A DNA stretch of 64,000 bases from Mauremys mutica. Lineage: Eukaryota > Chordata > Testudines > Geoemydidae. A program made the translations under genes and the position numbers. The notes beneath the pieces were generated by a model, which saw nothing but the letters and a program-made list of their open reading frames with translations, did no database searches and was not told the origin of the DNA. The stretch is taken from the NCBI RefSeq assembly GCF_020497125.1, contig NC_059075.1, forward strand, positions 46,226,003 to 46,290,002, written 5' to 3'. This document shows, piece by piece, positions 1-10,150 of this stretch; within the stretch, counting starts at the first letter, position 1, and every line of letters begins with the position of its first letter.

Positions 1-369
1 ACCTGCAGCCCAGTTAGCACACAGCTGTGGCCCACATGACATCCTCAAGATCATAACTAGGGCACAGCAGACGGGACACCTGCCCCGGTAGCAGAGGTGG
101 TGAGGAGGTGCAAAAATGGGGCGATGCAGGATCAGGCCCAGCATCAGTGCTCCTGGCAGGATTGGGCCCAGTGACATCAGCCCCCACCCTGGCAGGATCG
201 GGCCCAGAAGCATTGCCAGGAGGTATGGGTGTTCAGCACCCCTCCACCCCACAGGATCATGGGTCCAGTGACCCTGGCTGGAGCGCAACCCCCAGCACTA
301 GGACCGCAGCAGCAGGCAGGCAAGGCACGCTGCATGGCTAAGCTACCTGCAGCCACAGTAGGAGACTAG

Positions 370-880
370 CAGGTGTGGGGAGGGCATTACAGAGGGCTAG
401 GGCTGTGGGGGGGGGGTGCAGGAGGCTGGTGCATGGGGAGAGGATGCAGAAGGGGGCTTGGGCCATGGGGAGGGGGGTGCAGCCAGTGCATGGGAGAAGG
501 TCCCTAAGTGGGGGGGACTGGTGGCTGGTGGCAGTCCCTGGATGGGGGGCTAGATATTGGGGCACAGTCCCTAGATGGGAGGGGGGTTGAGAGCTGAGGG
601 GCAGTCATTGTGGGGGCTGGGCATTGGGGGAAGTTGCCGGGGGCAGTCTCTAGGTGGGGGTCTGGGTGCATGGGGGGACAATCCCTGGGGGGTCATTTCT
701 GCCCAGGACAGGGCACCCTTTCCCTGCAGGGCAAGCATGTGTGCCAGCCTAGTGTTGGGGGTGGGTCTGGATGCTGCAGGGACAGTTCCAAGGGAATTGG
801 GTGATGGGGCGCATTCCCTGGCTGGGGGGGGCAGTCTGAGGAGGGGCTGAGGGGCAGTCCCTGGCTGGGGGGCTGGGTAT
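370..880. repeat. G-rich imperfect tandem repeats
   Basis: The + strand repeats units such as GGGGGGCTGG and GGGCAGTCCCTGG at irregular spacing of about 40-60 bases. It lies inside the hAT-type element and is low-complexity DNA with G-quadruplex potential. No coding content is supported. Confidence 0.6.
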
Positions 881-1183
881 ATGTAGGGGTAGTCTTGGCA
901 GGGTGTGTGTGTGTCCCACACTTGGCAGGACTTCCATCTTTGTAAGGCAGGCTCTGCAGCCATGCTCTCTGGGCACTCAGATCAGCCATGCCACCTACAG
1001 CAACGTGGAAGTGAGGGTTGCAATACGCCATGCCAAGGCCCACTTATAGTAAATTAATTAATTTTAATAGTTAATGTTTTTACTTATTTTGCTAATTTTA
1101 AATTTCTTGGTAGACATTTACCAGTGTTGAAATACTAAACCTTTTTTTTTTTTAAATGTATAGGTAGTGTATATATGTATAGG

Positions 1184-1232
1184 TAGTCCTGTTCTCCAAA
1201 AGTGCTTGCAACCCTTCCCAATTTGGTATCAT
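1184..1232. repeat. 49-bp exact copy of downstream CR1 sequence
   Basis: These 49 bases are identical to 2009-2057, in direct orientation. The second copy sits in its natural place inside the CR1 fragment. The first is embedded in the hAT-type element, where it does not belong. It looks like a templated insertion. Confidence 0.8.
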
Positions 1233-1289
1233 AACATAGAGAGAGCTACATATGCAGCCCACAATGGTAAATATGCTGAGAACCACTGG

Positions 1290-2628
1290 TCTAACCCATT
1301 CTTAAAAACCTCCAGTGACAGAGATTCCACAACCTCCCTAGGTAATTTGTTCCACTGCTTCATTACCCCTACAGTTAGAAAGCCTTTCCTAATGTCTAAC
1401 CCAAATCTCCCTTGCTGCCATTTAAGCCCATAACTTCTTTTCCTGTCCTCAGAAGTAACGAGAACAATTTTTCTCCCTCCTCTTTGTAACAACCTTTTAT
1501 GTAATTGAAAATTGTTATCCTGTCCCCCCTCAATCTTCTCTTCTCCAGACTAAACAAACCCAATGTTTTCTATCTTTTCTCAGAGGTCATATTTTCTAGA
1601 CCTTTAATCATTTTTATTGCTCTCCTCTGGACTTTCTCCAATTTATCCACATCTTTCCTGAAATGTGGCACCCAGAATTGGACACGATACTCCAGCTGAG
1701 GCCTGATCAGTGCAGAGTAGCATGGAAGAATTACTTCTCATGTCTTGTTTACAACACTCCTGTTAACACATTCCGGAATGATGTTCACTTTTTTTGGAAC
1801 AGTGTTACATTGTTCACTTATATTTAGTTTGTGATCCACTATAACCCCCAGAACCTTTTCTGCAGTCCTCCTTCCTGGGCAGTCATTTCCCACTGTGTAT
1901 TTGTGCAATTGATTATTTCTAAGTGTAGTACTTTGCATTTGTCCTTATTGAATTTCATCATATTGATTTCAGACCATTTCTCCAGTTTGTCAAGATTATT
2001 TTGAATTCTAGTCCTGTTCTCCAAAAGTGCTTGCAACCCTTCCCAATTTGGTATCATCCACAAACTTTATAGGTGTACTTTCTATGTTATTATCCAAACA
2101 AATGATGAAGATATTGAATAGAACAACACCCAAGACAGATCTCTGCGGGACCCCAACCAATATGTCCTTCCAGCTTGATTGTGAATCATTGGTAATTACT
2201 CCTTGATTTTGCTTTTCCAAAAAGTTGTGTACTCACCTTATAGCAGGTTCATCTAGACTTTATTTCTCTAATTTGTTTTTGAAAAGCTCATATGAGACTA
2301 TCAACAGCCTTACTAAAGTCAAGATATATCACATCTACTGCTTCCTCCCATCCCTGTTTGTCAAAGATGGATATTAGGTTGGTTTGATGTGATTTATTCT
2401 TGACAAATCCATGTTGACTGTTACTTATCACCTTACTTTCAAACTGATTGATTGATTGATTATTTGTTCAATTATCTTTCCAGGTACTAAAGTTAAGCTG
2501 ATTGGTCTATATAATTCCCTAAGAAGTCCTTATTTCCCCTTTTATAGATAGGTACTATATATTTGCCCTTTTCCAGTTCTCTTCTCTCTCTCCCATCCTC
2601 CATTAGTTCTCCAATGACATCCCTGTAA
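1290..2628 (-). mobile_element. CR1 LINE fragment, antisense
   Basis: The minus strand shows the 3' part of CR1 ORF2. Around 2220-2008 a degraded reverse transcriptase includes the catalytic-box variant FVDDTKLG and a VPQRSVLG motif (normally PQGSVLGP). Around 2063-1740 comes the LDKLEKWSEINMMKFNKDKC segment, and then the conserved 3' region running toward 1290. Stops and frameshifts are frequent, so this is a dead 5'-truncated copy. Its 3' end is interrupted by the hAT element at 1289. Confidence 0.9.
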
Positions 2629-3324
2629 AGAAAATAAAAACAAGTATACCTTACTATAACAATATAGTATTAGAGTTTGGAGCTATTACTATAGAATAGG
2701 GTAATATTTTTTATAGTGATGGCTGTCACCTGATAACTAGAAAATGTGAGTTTGATGGTTTGTGAGTGTATTCATGACTCATGCAATTTACAAGAAGATG
2801 ATGATGATTATTGCAGAGTGCCAGAAGAATCACAGTTCTAAAGGACATGTAAAAATATGAAAGATAGCGTCTCTAATCTAGGTCAGATAGATCCAATACT
2901 GTATACTCAAACCACAGATGTTGAGAAGATCGGTGTAGGATAGACTATATGTCATTTCTTAGGTCCTGTTACAATTTCATGACAACTTTGCAAGGCTGCA
3001 TCACCCCAGGAACAATATCTATTCACCAGCTACCTGTTCTTTACCATGTTTACTGATGATAATGAGAAAAATAGTTATATATGTTCTATGGTTATGGAGT
3101 CAGATACTGAGATTATGTAGAGGTGTGGTAACCATTCTGTGTTAAAGCAACGTTTTGTTGGTGTCCAGTTCTGCTCCCAGTGATGCTAATAGGAGTTTTT
3201 TGCAATTGACTTCAGTGAGAGCAATATCAGACCCAGTTATGGAATAGCCTTAGTCACATCATTGTTAAGATTGAGTGGAACTTTCTGTTTAGAACTGATT
3301 CTTTAAAGTGCTCTAAAATCCACA
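2629..3324. other. no gene or recognised repeat
   Basis: AT-rich sequence with no open frame of note and no repeat family that I recognise. It separates the CR1 fragment from the solo LTR. Confidence 0.5.
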
Positions 3325-4463
3325 TGTGATGTTGCATTCCATATGTTTATGGAAATATGCTTATGAGTGTGAATATAATGTAACTGGAATATGCTTTATG
3401 CAAAAGGTCTCTGGTAAGATATCATTACAAAATTTATAATTACTGAGTGTGTTCATCCTATTTGTATGAATGTGTCATTATTGTATCTGAAGCTAGAAAT
3501 ATAAAGTATTACTCTGAAGTCCTATTGTAACTATGCAAAGTGTGGGCCATTAATGGTGGCTTGGAATCTTGATGGCTCCCATTAACCAGGAAAATTGGTT
3601 GTAACTGGCTCTGTTTACTTGCAAACCTTCCTGGGTAGGTGCAGGCCAACCCTGAAAGAATGGAGAATGAGGTCTAACAGTGACCATGTCACCTGGTACT
3701 GGAATCCATCTTAAACCTGGTGCTTTCCCATTTAGAAGGAAGGGTGGGAACCCAGAGAGAGACAAAGGATTCCCGCCTTGTGCCAAAGTTATAAAAGGGG
3801 GTGGAACAGAACAAAGGAGGCGGCAGTCATAAGAAATTCCCTACTTACCACCTGAGCTGGAACTAACAAGAACTGTACTGGGGAAAGGATTGGGCCCAGA
3901 CAAGAAGGAGTCTAGTCTGTGAAAGAAGCTTATTGGAACATCTCTGAGGGTGTATTCAGTTTCTTAATGTATTCGGCTTAGACTTGCGTGTTTTTGCTTT
4001 ATTTTACTTGGTGACTTACTTTGTTCTGTCTGTTATTACTTGAAACCACTTAAATCCTACTTTTTATACTTAATAAAATCCCTTTTTTTATTATTAAACC
4101 CAAAGTAAGTGATTAATACCTGTGGGAGCAAACAGCTGTGCATATCTCTCTGTCACTGTTATAGAGGGTGAACAATTTATGAGTTTACCTGTATAAGCTT
4201 TATACAGAATAAAACGGATTTATTTGGGGTTTGGATCCCATTGGGAGCTGGGTGTCTGGGTGCTGGAGACAGGAGTACCTGCTGAGGGGTTTTCAGTTAA
4301 AGCCTGCAGCTTTGGGGACATGGTTCAGACCCTGGGTCTGTGTTGGAGCAGAGTAGCGTGTCTGGCTCAACAAGACAGGGTTCTGGAAGTCAAGCTGGCA
4401 AGGAAAATGGGCTCAAAGGTAGTTTCAGCACATCAGGGGGTCTCTGTGACAGAACCTGTCACA
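3325..4463 (+). mobile_element. solo LTR of an old LTR retroelement
   Basis: The block begins TGTGATGTTGC and ends CCTGTCACA, the TG...CA ends of an LTR. It is flanked by near-matching 5-bp target copies (CCACA and CTACA). A TATA box (TATAAAA, 3790-3796) and a polyadenylation signal (AATAAA, 4073-4078) sit in LTR order for a + strand unit. No internal retroviral or Gypsy coding sequence adjoins it, so it is a solo LTR left by recombination. I cannot say whether the parent was ERV or Gypsy type. Confidence 0.65.
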
Positions 4464-4680
4464 CTACATGCAAAGTCAGATTTTCCTGAAAATTGTTATG
4501 CCGGTTGAAGGCAGAATTAGTGGTGTAAATTTGCGGTCACTTGGTCCAAGTGTTCCTGAGGTAAAGCCCTTAAAAAATGTATATGATTTTAACATTTTCA
4601 TGTTTTTATAAAGCTTTTTACACTGAGCTAGGGAAAAACTGTGACCCTGATCCTAATAAAATCTATATAATTGATCTGCC
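4464..4680. other. no recognised content
   Basis: Short AT-rich spacer between the solo LTR and the SINE-like palindrome. Confidence 0.4.
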
Positions 4681-4699
4681 CCTGAGCAGAGGGAGACTG

Positions 4700-4892
4700 G
4701 ACCCAGGGTATCCCACCTGGGTTCCCTAACCACTGGATCACAGAGCCATTCTCACATGCTGTCTCTCTCTGGCCCAATGACTATTTAAGTATTTATTCAG
4801 AATGGAACAGTTATTGGGCCAGGGAGAGAGAAAGAGTGGGAATGATTCTGTGGTCCAGTTTTTAGGGGACTCATTTGGGAGGCAGGGATGCC
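4700..4892. repeat. palindromic (head-to-head) SINE-like repeat
   Basis: Left arm 4700-4781 and right arm 4813-4892 are imperfect inverted copies. The left holds CTAACCACTGGATCACAGAG and the right holds CTCTGTGGTCCAGTTTTTAG-like sequence. Each contains a tRNA-like A-box segment in opposite orientation. Related sequence resumes beyond the Harbinger insertion at 9651, so the unit was split by that element. Confidence 0.6.
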
Positions 4893-5355
4893 AGTGTCCA
4901 GTCCCCTTGCTCCAATCACTCTTTCATTTTATCCAGTGTGGAACAGCTTCACCAGGAGAGACTGAGGCCTGGTCTACACTAGGAGGTTATGTCGAATTTA
5001 GCAGCGTTAAATCGAATTAACCCTGCACCCGTCCACACAACGAAGCTATTTAGTTCGACATACAGGTCTCTTTAGTTCGATTTCTGTACTCCTCCCCGAC
5101 AAGGGGAGTAGCGCTAAATTCAACATGGCCATGTCGAATTAGGGTACGTGTGGATGGAATTCGACGCTAATAGCTCCGGGAGCTATCCCACAGTGCACCA
5201 CTCTGTTGACACTCTGGACAGCAGTCCGAGCTCGGATGCTCTGACCAGCCACACAGGAAAAGCCCCGTGAAAATTTGAATTCCTTTTCCTGTCTGGCCAG
5301 TTTGAATCTCATTTCCTGTTTGGACATCGTGGCGAGCTCAGCAGCACTGGCAGCG

Positions 5356-7165
5356 ATGCAGAGCTCTCCAGCAGAGGAGTCCATGCAATCTCAGAATAGA
5401 AAGAGGACCCCAGCATGGACTGACCAGGAAGTCTTGGATCTGATCACTGTGTGGGGTGATGAGTCTGTGCTTTCGGAGCTGCGCTCCAAAAAACGGAATG
5501 CAAAGATCTACGAGAAGATCTCCAAAGCCATGACAGAGAGAGGATACAGCCAGGATGCAACGCAGTGCCGCGTGAAAATCAAGGACCTGAGACAAGGCTA
5601 CCAGAAGACCAAAGCGGCAAACGGACGCTCCGGATCCCAGCTCCAGACATGCCGTTTCTACGAGGCACTGCATTCCATTCTAGGTGCGGCCGCCACCACT
5701 ACCCCACTACTGACCGTGGACTCTGAGGATGGGATAGTGTTGACAGCCGGTTCCTCGGAGATGTTCGCGGATGGGGAAGATAAGGAAGGAGATGAGGAGG
5801 ACGAGGCAGTCGACAGCGCTTACAACGCTGATTTCCCTGACAGCCAGGATCTCTTCATCACCCTCACGGAGATCCCCTACCAACCCTCCCCAGCCGTTAA
5901 CCCGGACACTGAATCAGGGGAAGGATCAGTCGGTAAGTGCTTTAAACATGTAAACATTTATTTTTAACAGAACAGGAATATTAACTATGTGAAAAGAAGG
6001 TCAATATGTACGGGGATAGAACAGAAATCCTCATGGGAGATCTCCATGAAGCTCTCCTGGAGGTAATTGAAAAGCCTCTGCATGAGGTTCCTGGGGAGAG
6101 CGGCCTTATTGCATCCTCCGTGGTAGCACACTTTTCCGCGCCAGGCTATCATCAGATACTCGGGTATCATTGCCTCAACGAGCATGGCGGCATAGGGCCC
6201 TGGTTTTTGCTGGCTTTCACGCAGCATGTGGTCTTTATCTGTGTCACTGATCCTCATCAGGGTGATCTCGCTCATGGTGACCTGCTTTGAATTAGGGGAA
6301 TGTTAGTATTGGGACTGCTTGCCTGTTCCTTTACATAACTGTAACCGGCGGTTTACAGCCATGCGGTGGAGGCGGGACAGGGGCAGCATACAGGGATCTT
6401 TCCCGGGGACAGCCGCGAGGGGGTGGGACAGGGGCAGAGTGCATGCTTTCCGGATTGCCGGCAGCAGGAACTGGCCAACGCTAGGAGCATTGCTTTGACC
6501 GTGAAAGGAGGGCACTGCTATAAATTAAGTTTTAAGCAGCCAAAAGTCTGCGGCTTATCATGTCTGCCTGCAACACGAATTCTGCTGTCCTGCCCCGCTT
6601 GTCTGATCTCCACTGAAAGGCCCCAGGCACTGAATGTGAAGGCCGAAAAGTCGACCTTGTCCTGAGTGCGCATGAGATAGGTGCTGTGCATGGTCTTGTT
6701 CACAGAGACAGACTAGACTATGTTCATTGTTTGCAAAAATGTATCTTTGTAAGGAATTCACTCTCTTTTTCCCATCACACAGCTGCGACTGTCTCCCGAC
6801 CTACCCCGGCATCCCCCTCACAGAGGCTGGCGCAGATTAGGCGGCGAAAGAAAAGGAAACGGGACGAGATGTTCTCAGAACTTATGGGCTGCTCCCGAGC
6901 CGAGGCGGCCCAGCAGACCCAGTGGAGGGAGAACATGTCGCAGCACCAGCGCTCACACAGCAAACGGGAGGACAGGTGGCGGCAGGAAGACCAGCAGGCG
7001 ACTCAAACGCTGCTTGGACTAATGAGGGAGCAAACGGACACGCTCCGGCGCCTTGTGGATGTTCTGCAGGACCGGAGGCAGGAGGACAGAGCCCCACTGC
7101 AGTCTATCTCTAACTGCCCTCCCCTCACCCAAAGTACCAAGAAGGAGGGGTGGCAGGGGCCGTGA
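5356..7165 (+). CDS. Harbinger Myb/SANT-like DNA-binding protein, two exons
   Basis: Exon 1 (5356-5932) ends at G|GTAAGTG and exon 2 (6783-7165) begins after TCACACAG. The splice is phase 1 and the joined frame is open for 319 residues. Residues about 16-105 form a Myb/SANT-like trihelix domain (KRTPAWTDQEVLDLI... to ...TCRFYEALHSIL). An acidic stretch follows. Exon 2 supplies a basic RRRKKRKR nuclear-localisation-like motif and a charged helical tail. In known Harbinger elements this partner helps bring the transposase into the nucleus and onto the ends. An in-frame ATG at 5275 would add 27 residues. I chose 5356 because it aligns with the second Harbinger copy. The gene is convergent with the transposase. 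Confidence 0.85.
5985..6275 (-). CDS. third Harbinger ORF, 96 aa, unknown function
   Basis: This open frame lies on the transposase strand, wholly inside the intron of the Myb gene. A copy of identical length sits in the same place in the second Harbinger element (46254-46544). By hand alignment 61 of 96 residues match, with no indels and most differences at third codon positions. Conserved blocks are GPYAA, AWRG, YHGG, NKAALPRNL and YLQESFMEISHEDF-like residues. The ATG follows CAGGTCACC, which combines a splice-acceptor-like CAG with a fair Kozak context, so an upstream noncoding exon is possible. There is no signal peptide, membrane segment or zinc-ligand pattern. I do not recognise the family. 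Confidence 0.7.
   Translation of the reverse strand: MSEITLMRISDTDKDHMLRESQQKPGPYAAMLVEAMIPEYLMIAWRGKVCYHGGCNKAALPRNLMQRLFNYLQESFMEISHEDFCSIPVHIDLLFT
6366..6446. repeat. short GC-rich tandem duplication in the Harbinger intron
   Basis: GGGACAGGGGCAG occurs twice with related flanks, just upstream (on the - strand) of the small ORF. The second Harbinger element has its own tandem repeats in the same relative position. It could be promoter material for the small ORF, which is inference. Confidence 0.45.
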
Positions 7166-7960
7166 AAACTGTCACTCCACCCCTACAGAGTGCTCAAGTA
7201 CAAGAAGGCTCTCATTCCCAAAATTTTGATAAGTCCTTTCCTTCCCGCCTCACCCAAGCCCCTGTCCCAGTTTCATCCCCTAGCTGTCTAGTTGATAATA
7301 AAAAATACTTTTCTGTTAATTACTGGTTCCGTCATGTTCTTTTAGAGGAGACTGTGTTTGAAGGGGGGGAAGGGGGTTGATAATTGGACAGGACAGTCAC
7401 CTTTACCAGAGTACAGACACGGGGGCAGGTTCAGCAGCAGGTTACACACACAGTGCAGTCACTAGGCACCCTGGTCAGTCTGGGAGGTGGTTTTCATGTT
7501 CTGTGTGTGGGGGGCTATGTGACTTTGTGGCAGGGGAGGGTGGTTAGAGATCTTATGCAGCGGTCCTTATCCTGGATCACAGAGCCACGCAGCAGGGGAT
7601 CTGTAACCGTCCTCCCCCGCCACAAAGTCACATAGCCACCACACACAGAGTCCCGAAAAGGAGGGGTGGCAGGCTCCGTTGAAACAACCAGTCCGCCACT
7701 GCGGACCGCTCTAGGAGCAGGAGCCTGTCATTCCTCGAGTTTAGAAGCGGTCTTTACATCACTACACACCCTACCCACCACAGTCTGCGTCCCAGTTTCA
7801 ACCCTTTACCGCGAAATCAGTAATAAAGAAAACTGTTAATTAACAAAGTTCCATGTATTTTATTTTTAAGCGTGCGTTGGAAGGGGGGGAACGGGGTGAA
7901 GAGGGTATGTAACTGCAGAGGATAGTCAACATTAGCTGGGTAAAGAAATGGGGGCAGGTT
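7142..7960. repeat. diverged direct duplication between convergent Harbinger genes
   Basis: The segments starting near 7142 and 7655 share ordered blocks: AGGAGGGGTGGCAGG, a GTCCCAGTTTCA block, an AATAAA-containing stretch, GGAAGGGGGGGAA and a GGGGGCAGGTTCAGC block. Each copy carries a polyadenylation-like signal on the + strand (about 7303 and 7821). The region lies between the Myb stop and the transposase stop, so it is the shared 3'-end zone. Confidence 0.65.
7501..7648. repeat. inverted repeat, about 38-bp arms
   Basis: Arm 7501-7539 pairs with 7611-7648. The shared core is GGCTATGTGACTTTGTGGC and its reverse complement, with about 71 bases between. It sits in the intergenic 3' zone of the Harbinger element and would form a stable hairpin in either transcript. 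Confidence 0.8.
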
Positions 7961-7987
7961 CAGCTTCTCTGTAAACAAACTTAATAG

Positions 7988-9272
7988 TCACAGGTTACCC
8001 TGCTCACTGAGGAACCTAGCTTTCAAAGCCTCCCGGATGCACAGCGCTTCCCGCTGGGCTCTTCTAATCGCACGGCTGTCTGGCTGGGCGTAATCAGCAG
8101 CCAGGCTATTTGCCTCAACCTCCCATCCCGCCATAAAGGTCTCCCCCTTGCTCTCACAGAGATTGTGGAGCACACAGCAAGCTGCAATAACAATGGGGAT
8201 ATTGGTTTCGCTGAGATCTGAGCGAGTCAGTAAGCTTCTCCATCTCCCCTTGAGACATCCAAAAGCACACTCCACCACCATTCTGCACTTGCTCAGCCGG
8301 TAGTTGAAGAGTTCTTTGTCACTGTCCATGGCGCCTGATTAGGGCTTCATGAGCCAAGGCATTAGCGGGTAGGCTGGGTCCCCGAGGATCACTATAGGCA
8401 TTCTCCACATCCCCAACAGTTATTTTGTGGTCCGGGAAGAAAATACCTTCCTGCAGGCGTCTAAACAGACCAGAGTTCCTGAAAACACGCGCGTCATGAA
8501 CCTTGCCCGGCCATCCGACGTTGATGTTGGTAAAACATCCCCTATGGTCCACCAGTGCTTGCAGCACCATTGAAAAGTAGCCCTTTCGGTTAATATACTG
8601 GCTGGCCTGGTGGTCCGGTCCCAGGATAGGGATGTGAGTTCCATCTATAGCCCCACCGCAGTTTGGGAATCCCATCGCGGCGATGCCATCTATGATGACC
8701 TGAACGTTTCCCGGGGTCACTACCTTTGAGAGCAGTAGCTCAACGATTGCGTTGGCTACTTGCATCACAGTAACCCCCACGGTAGATTTGCCCACGCCAA
8801 AGTGGTTCGCTACTGACCGGTAGCTGTCTGGCATTGCAAGTTTCCAGAGGGCTATGGCCACTCGCTTCTGCACAGTCAGGGCTGCTTGCATCCGAGTGTC
8901 CTTGCGCTTCAGGGCAGGGGACAGCAACTCACACAGTTCAAGGAAAGTTCCCTTACACATCCTAAAGTTTCGCAGCCACTGTGATTCATCCCAGACCTGC
9001 AGCACTATGCGGTCCCACCAGTCCGTGCTTGTTTCCCGGGCCCAGAATTGCTGTTCCACAGCATGAACATGACCCATTGCCACCATGATGTCCACGGCGT
9101 GGGGTCCCGTGCTTTGTGAGAGGTCTGTGCCACTCTCAGACTTCATGTCCTCACCGCGCTGCTGTAGCTTCCTCGCCCGATTTCTCAGCATCTGACTGTG
9201 AAAAAGGTGGACGATAAGGTGCGAGGAGTTGACAACGGCCATAACTGCAGCGATGATCGCAGCGGGCTCCAT
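7988..9272 (-). pseudogene. Harbinger DDE transposase (HARBI1-like), one frameshift
   Basis: Translation from 9272 gives a 317-residue first part: an N-terminal region, a helix-turn-helix stretch (RVAIALWKLAMPDSYRSVAN), then AIDGTHIPI carrying the first catalytic Asp and VHDARVFR. A one-base insertion near 8401, in GTGGAGAATGCC, throws the frame. The remaining 113 residues continue in another frame to 7988, with VVECAFGCLKGRW supplying the catalytic Glu. The second Harbinger copy lacks the extra base and reads through GDPAYPL there. HARBI1-type proteins cut and join transposon ends in the nucleus. Without the frameshift the protein would be a little over 400 residues, within the family range. 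Confidence 0.9.
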
Positions 9273-9650
9273 GCTCGCAGTGCTGTGGCGTCCGCGCTGT
9301 CACTCACCAGAAAAGTGCGCGAACTGATTGCCCGCCTGCGCTTTCAGGGAGGGAGGGCGGGAGTGACGGTTGAATGACGACAGTTACCCAAAACCACCCT
9401 CGACACATTTTTTCCCCCAGCAGGCATTGGGGGCTCGACCCAGAATTCCAATGGGCAGCGGGGACTGCAGGAACTGTGGGATAGCTGCCCACAGTGCACC
9501 GCTTCCAATGTCGATGCTTGCCCCGTTAGTGTGGACTCACAAAGTCAAATTACTGTCCTTAGTGTGGATACACACGTTCGACTTTGTAATATCGGTTCCA
9601 CAAATTCGATTTAAGTAGAATCGAACTACTCTGGTAGTGTAGACATACCC

Positions 9651-10150
9651 TGAGGGAGCCCTGCATCTGAACATCCCATGGTTCAAGATAGGAGACTCCT
9701 GTCTAAATTCTTTCTCTCCATCTGGCAGAGAGGGGGGAATTGAACCTGGATCTCCCACATCCCAGGCAATCACTACTCTAACTACTGGGCTAAAAGTTAT
9801 AAGATAGGCACCTCCACTGCCTCAGTCTATTTTCTAAAGTGGGAGGCAGGTACCTAATTTATTCCCTCAAGAAGTGCCTTAGGCATCTAAGGTCTCTGAC
9901 TTTCCAGGCAGGGGATTCCTCTTTGTGGATCACAAGTAGAGACAAGTGCCTCCCTGCAGACCAGACTTGGGCACTATCTCTGAGAGAGAAGTGGAACTTA
10001 GCATACACCTTTGTAGTCAGCATCTCCCATTGACTAGCTTAGGCAGCTCTGGGCCTAGCATGCTGGCTTTGTAGATCCTGTTCTGAGGTGCCTATCTCTC
10101 CCTATTCATTGTATAGGGAGCCTAGGTGTCTAACAGCTTTGTGGATTGCA
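9651..10150 (-). repeat. SINE-like dispersed repeat with tRNA-like segment
   Basis: The minus strand shows an A-box-like stretch (9792-9776, TAGCCCAGTAGTTAGAG) and a B-box-like stretch (9746-9736, GGTTCAATTCC) at tRNA-like spacing. Downstream sequence rich in GTGCCTAGG-like words belongs to the same dispersed unit. It continues the palindromic repeat interrupted at 4965. The anticodon arm is degraded, so it is not a functional tRNA. Confidence 0.55.

Larger units (their letters stand above)
1..1289. mobile_element. hAT-type nonautonomous element, cut by window edge
   Basis: The right end reads (inverted) CAGTGGTTCTCAGCATATTT, a typical hAT terminus, and stops at 1289 against antisense CR1 sequence. 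The left terminus lies outside the window, so the 8-bp target duplication cannot be checked. The interior is G-rich on the + strand with imperfect repeats, typical of nonautonomous hAT elements in reptiles. Open frames in it reflect composition only. It appears to have inserted into the CR1 that follows. Confidence 0.6.
4966..9650. mobile_element. Harbinger (PIF/Harbinger) DNA transposon, 4.7 kb
   Basis: The ends read GGCCTGGTCTACACTA (left) and, inverted, GGGTATGTCTACACTA (right), flanked by a 3-bp TGA duplication (4963-4965 and 9651-9653). It encodes a + strand two-exon Myb/SANT-like protein, a convergent - strand DDE transposase with a single frameshift, and a third small - strand ORF in the Myb intron. 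Little decay suggests a geologically recent insertion. It splits a SINE-like repeat. Confidence 0.92.

Noticed and set aside
9734..9800. Possible tRNA gene on the minus strand
   Set aside because: A- and B-box-like stretches are present but the stems do not fold as a full cloverleaf, and the segment belongs to a dispersed SINE-like repeat.
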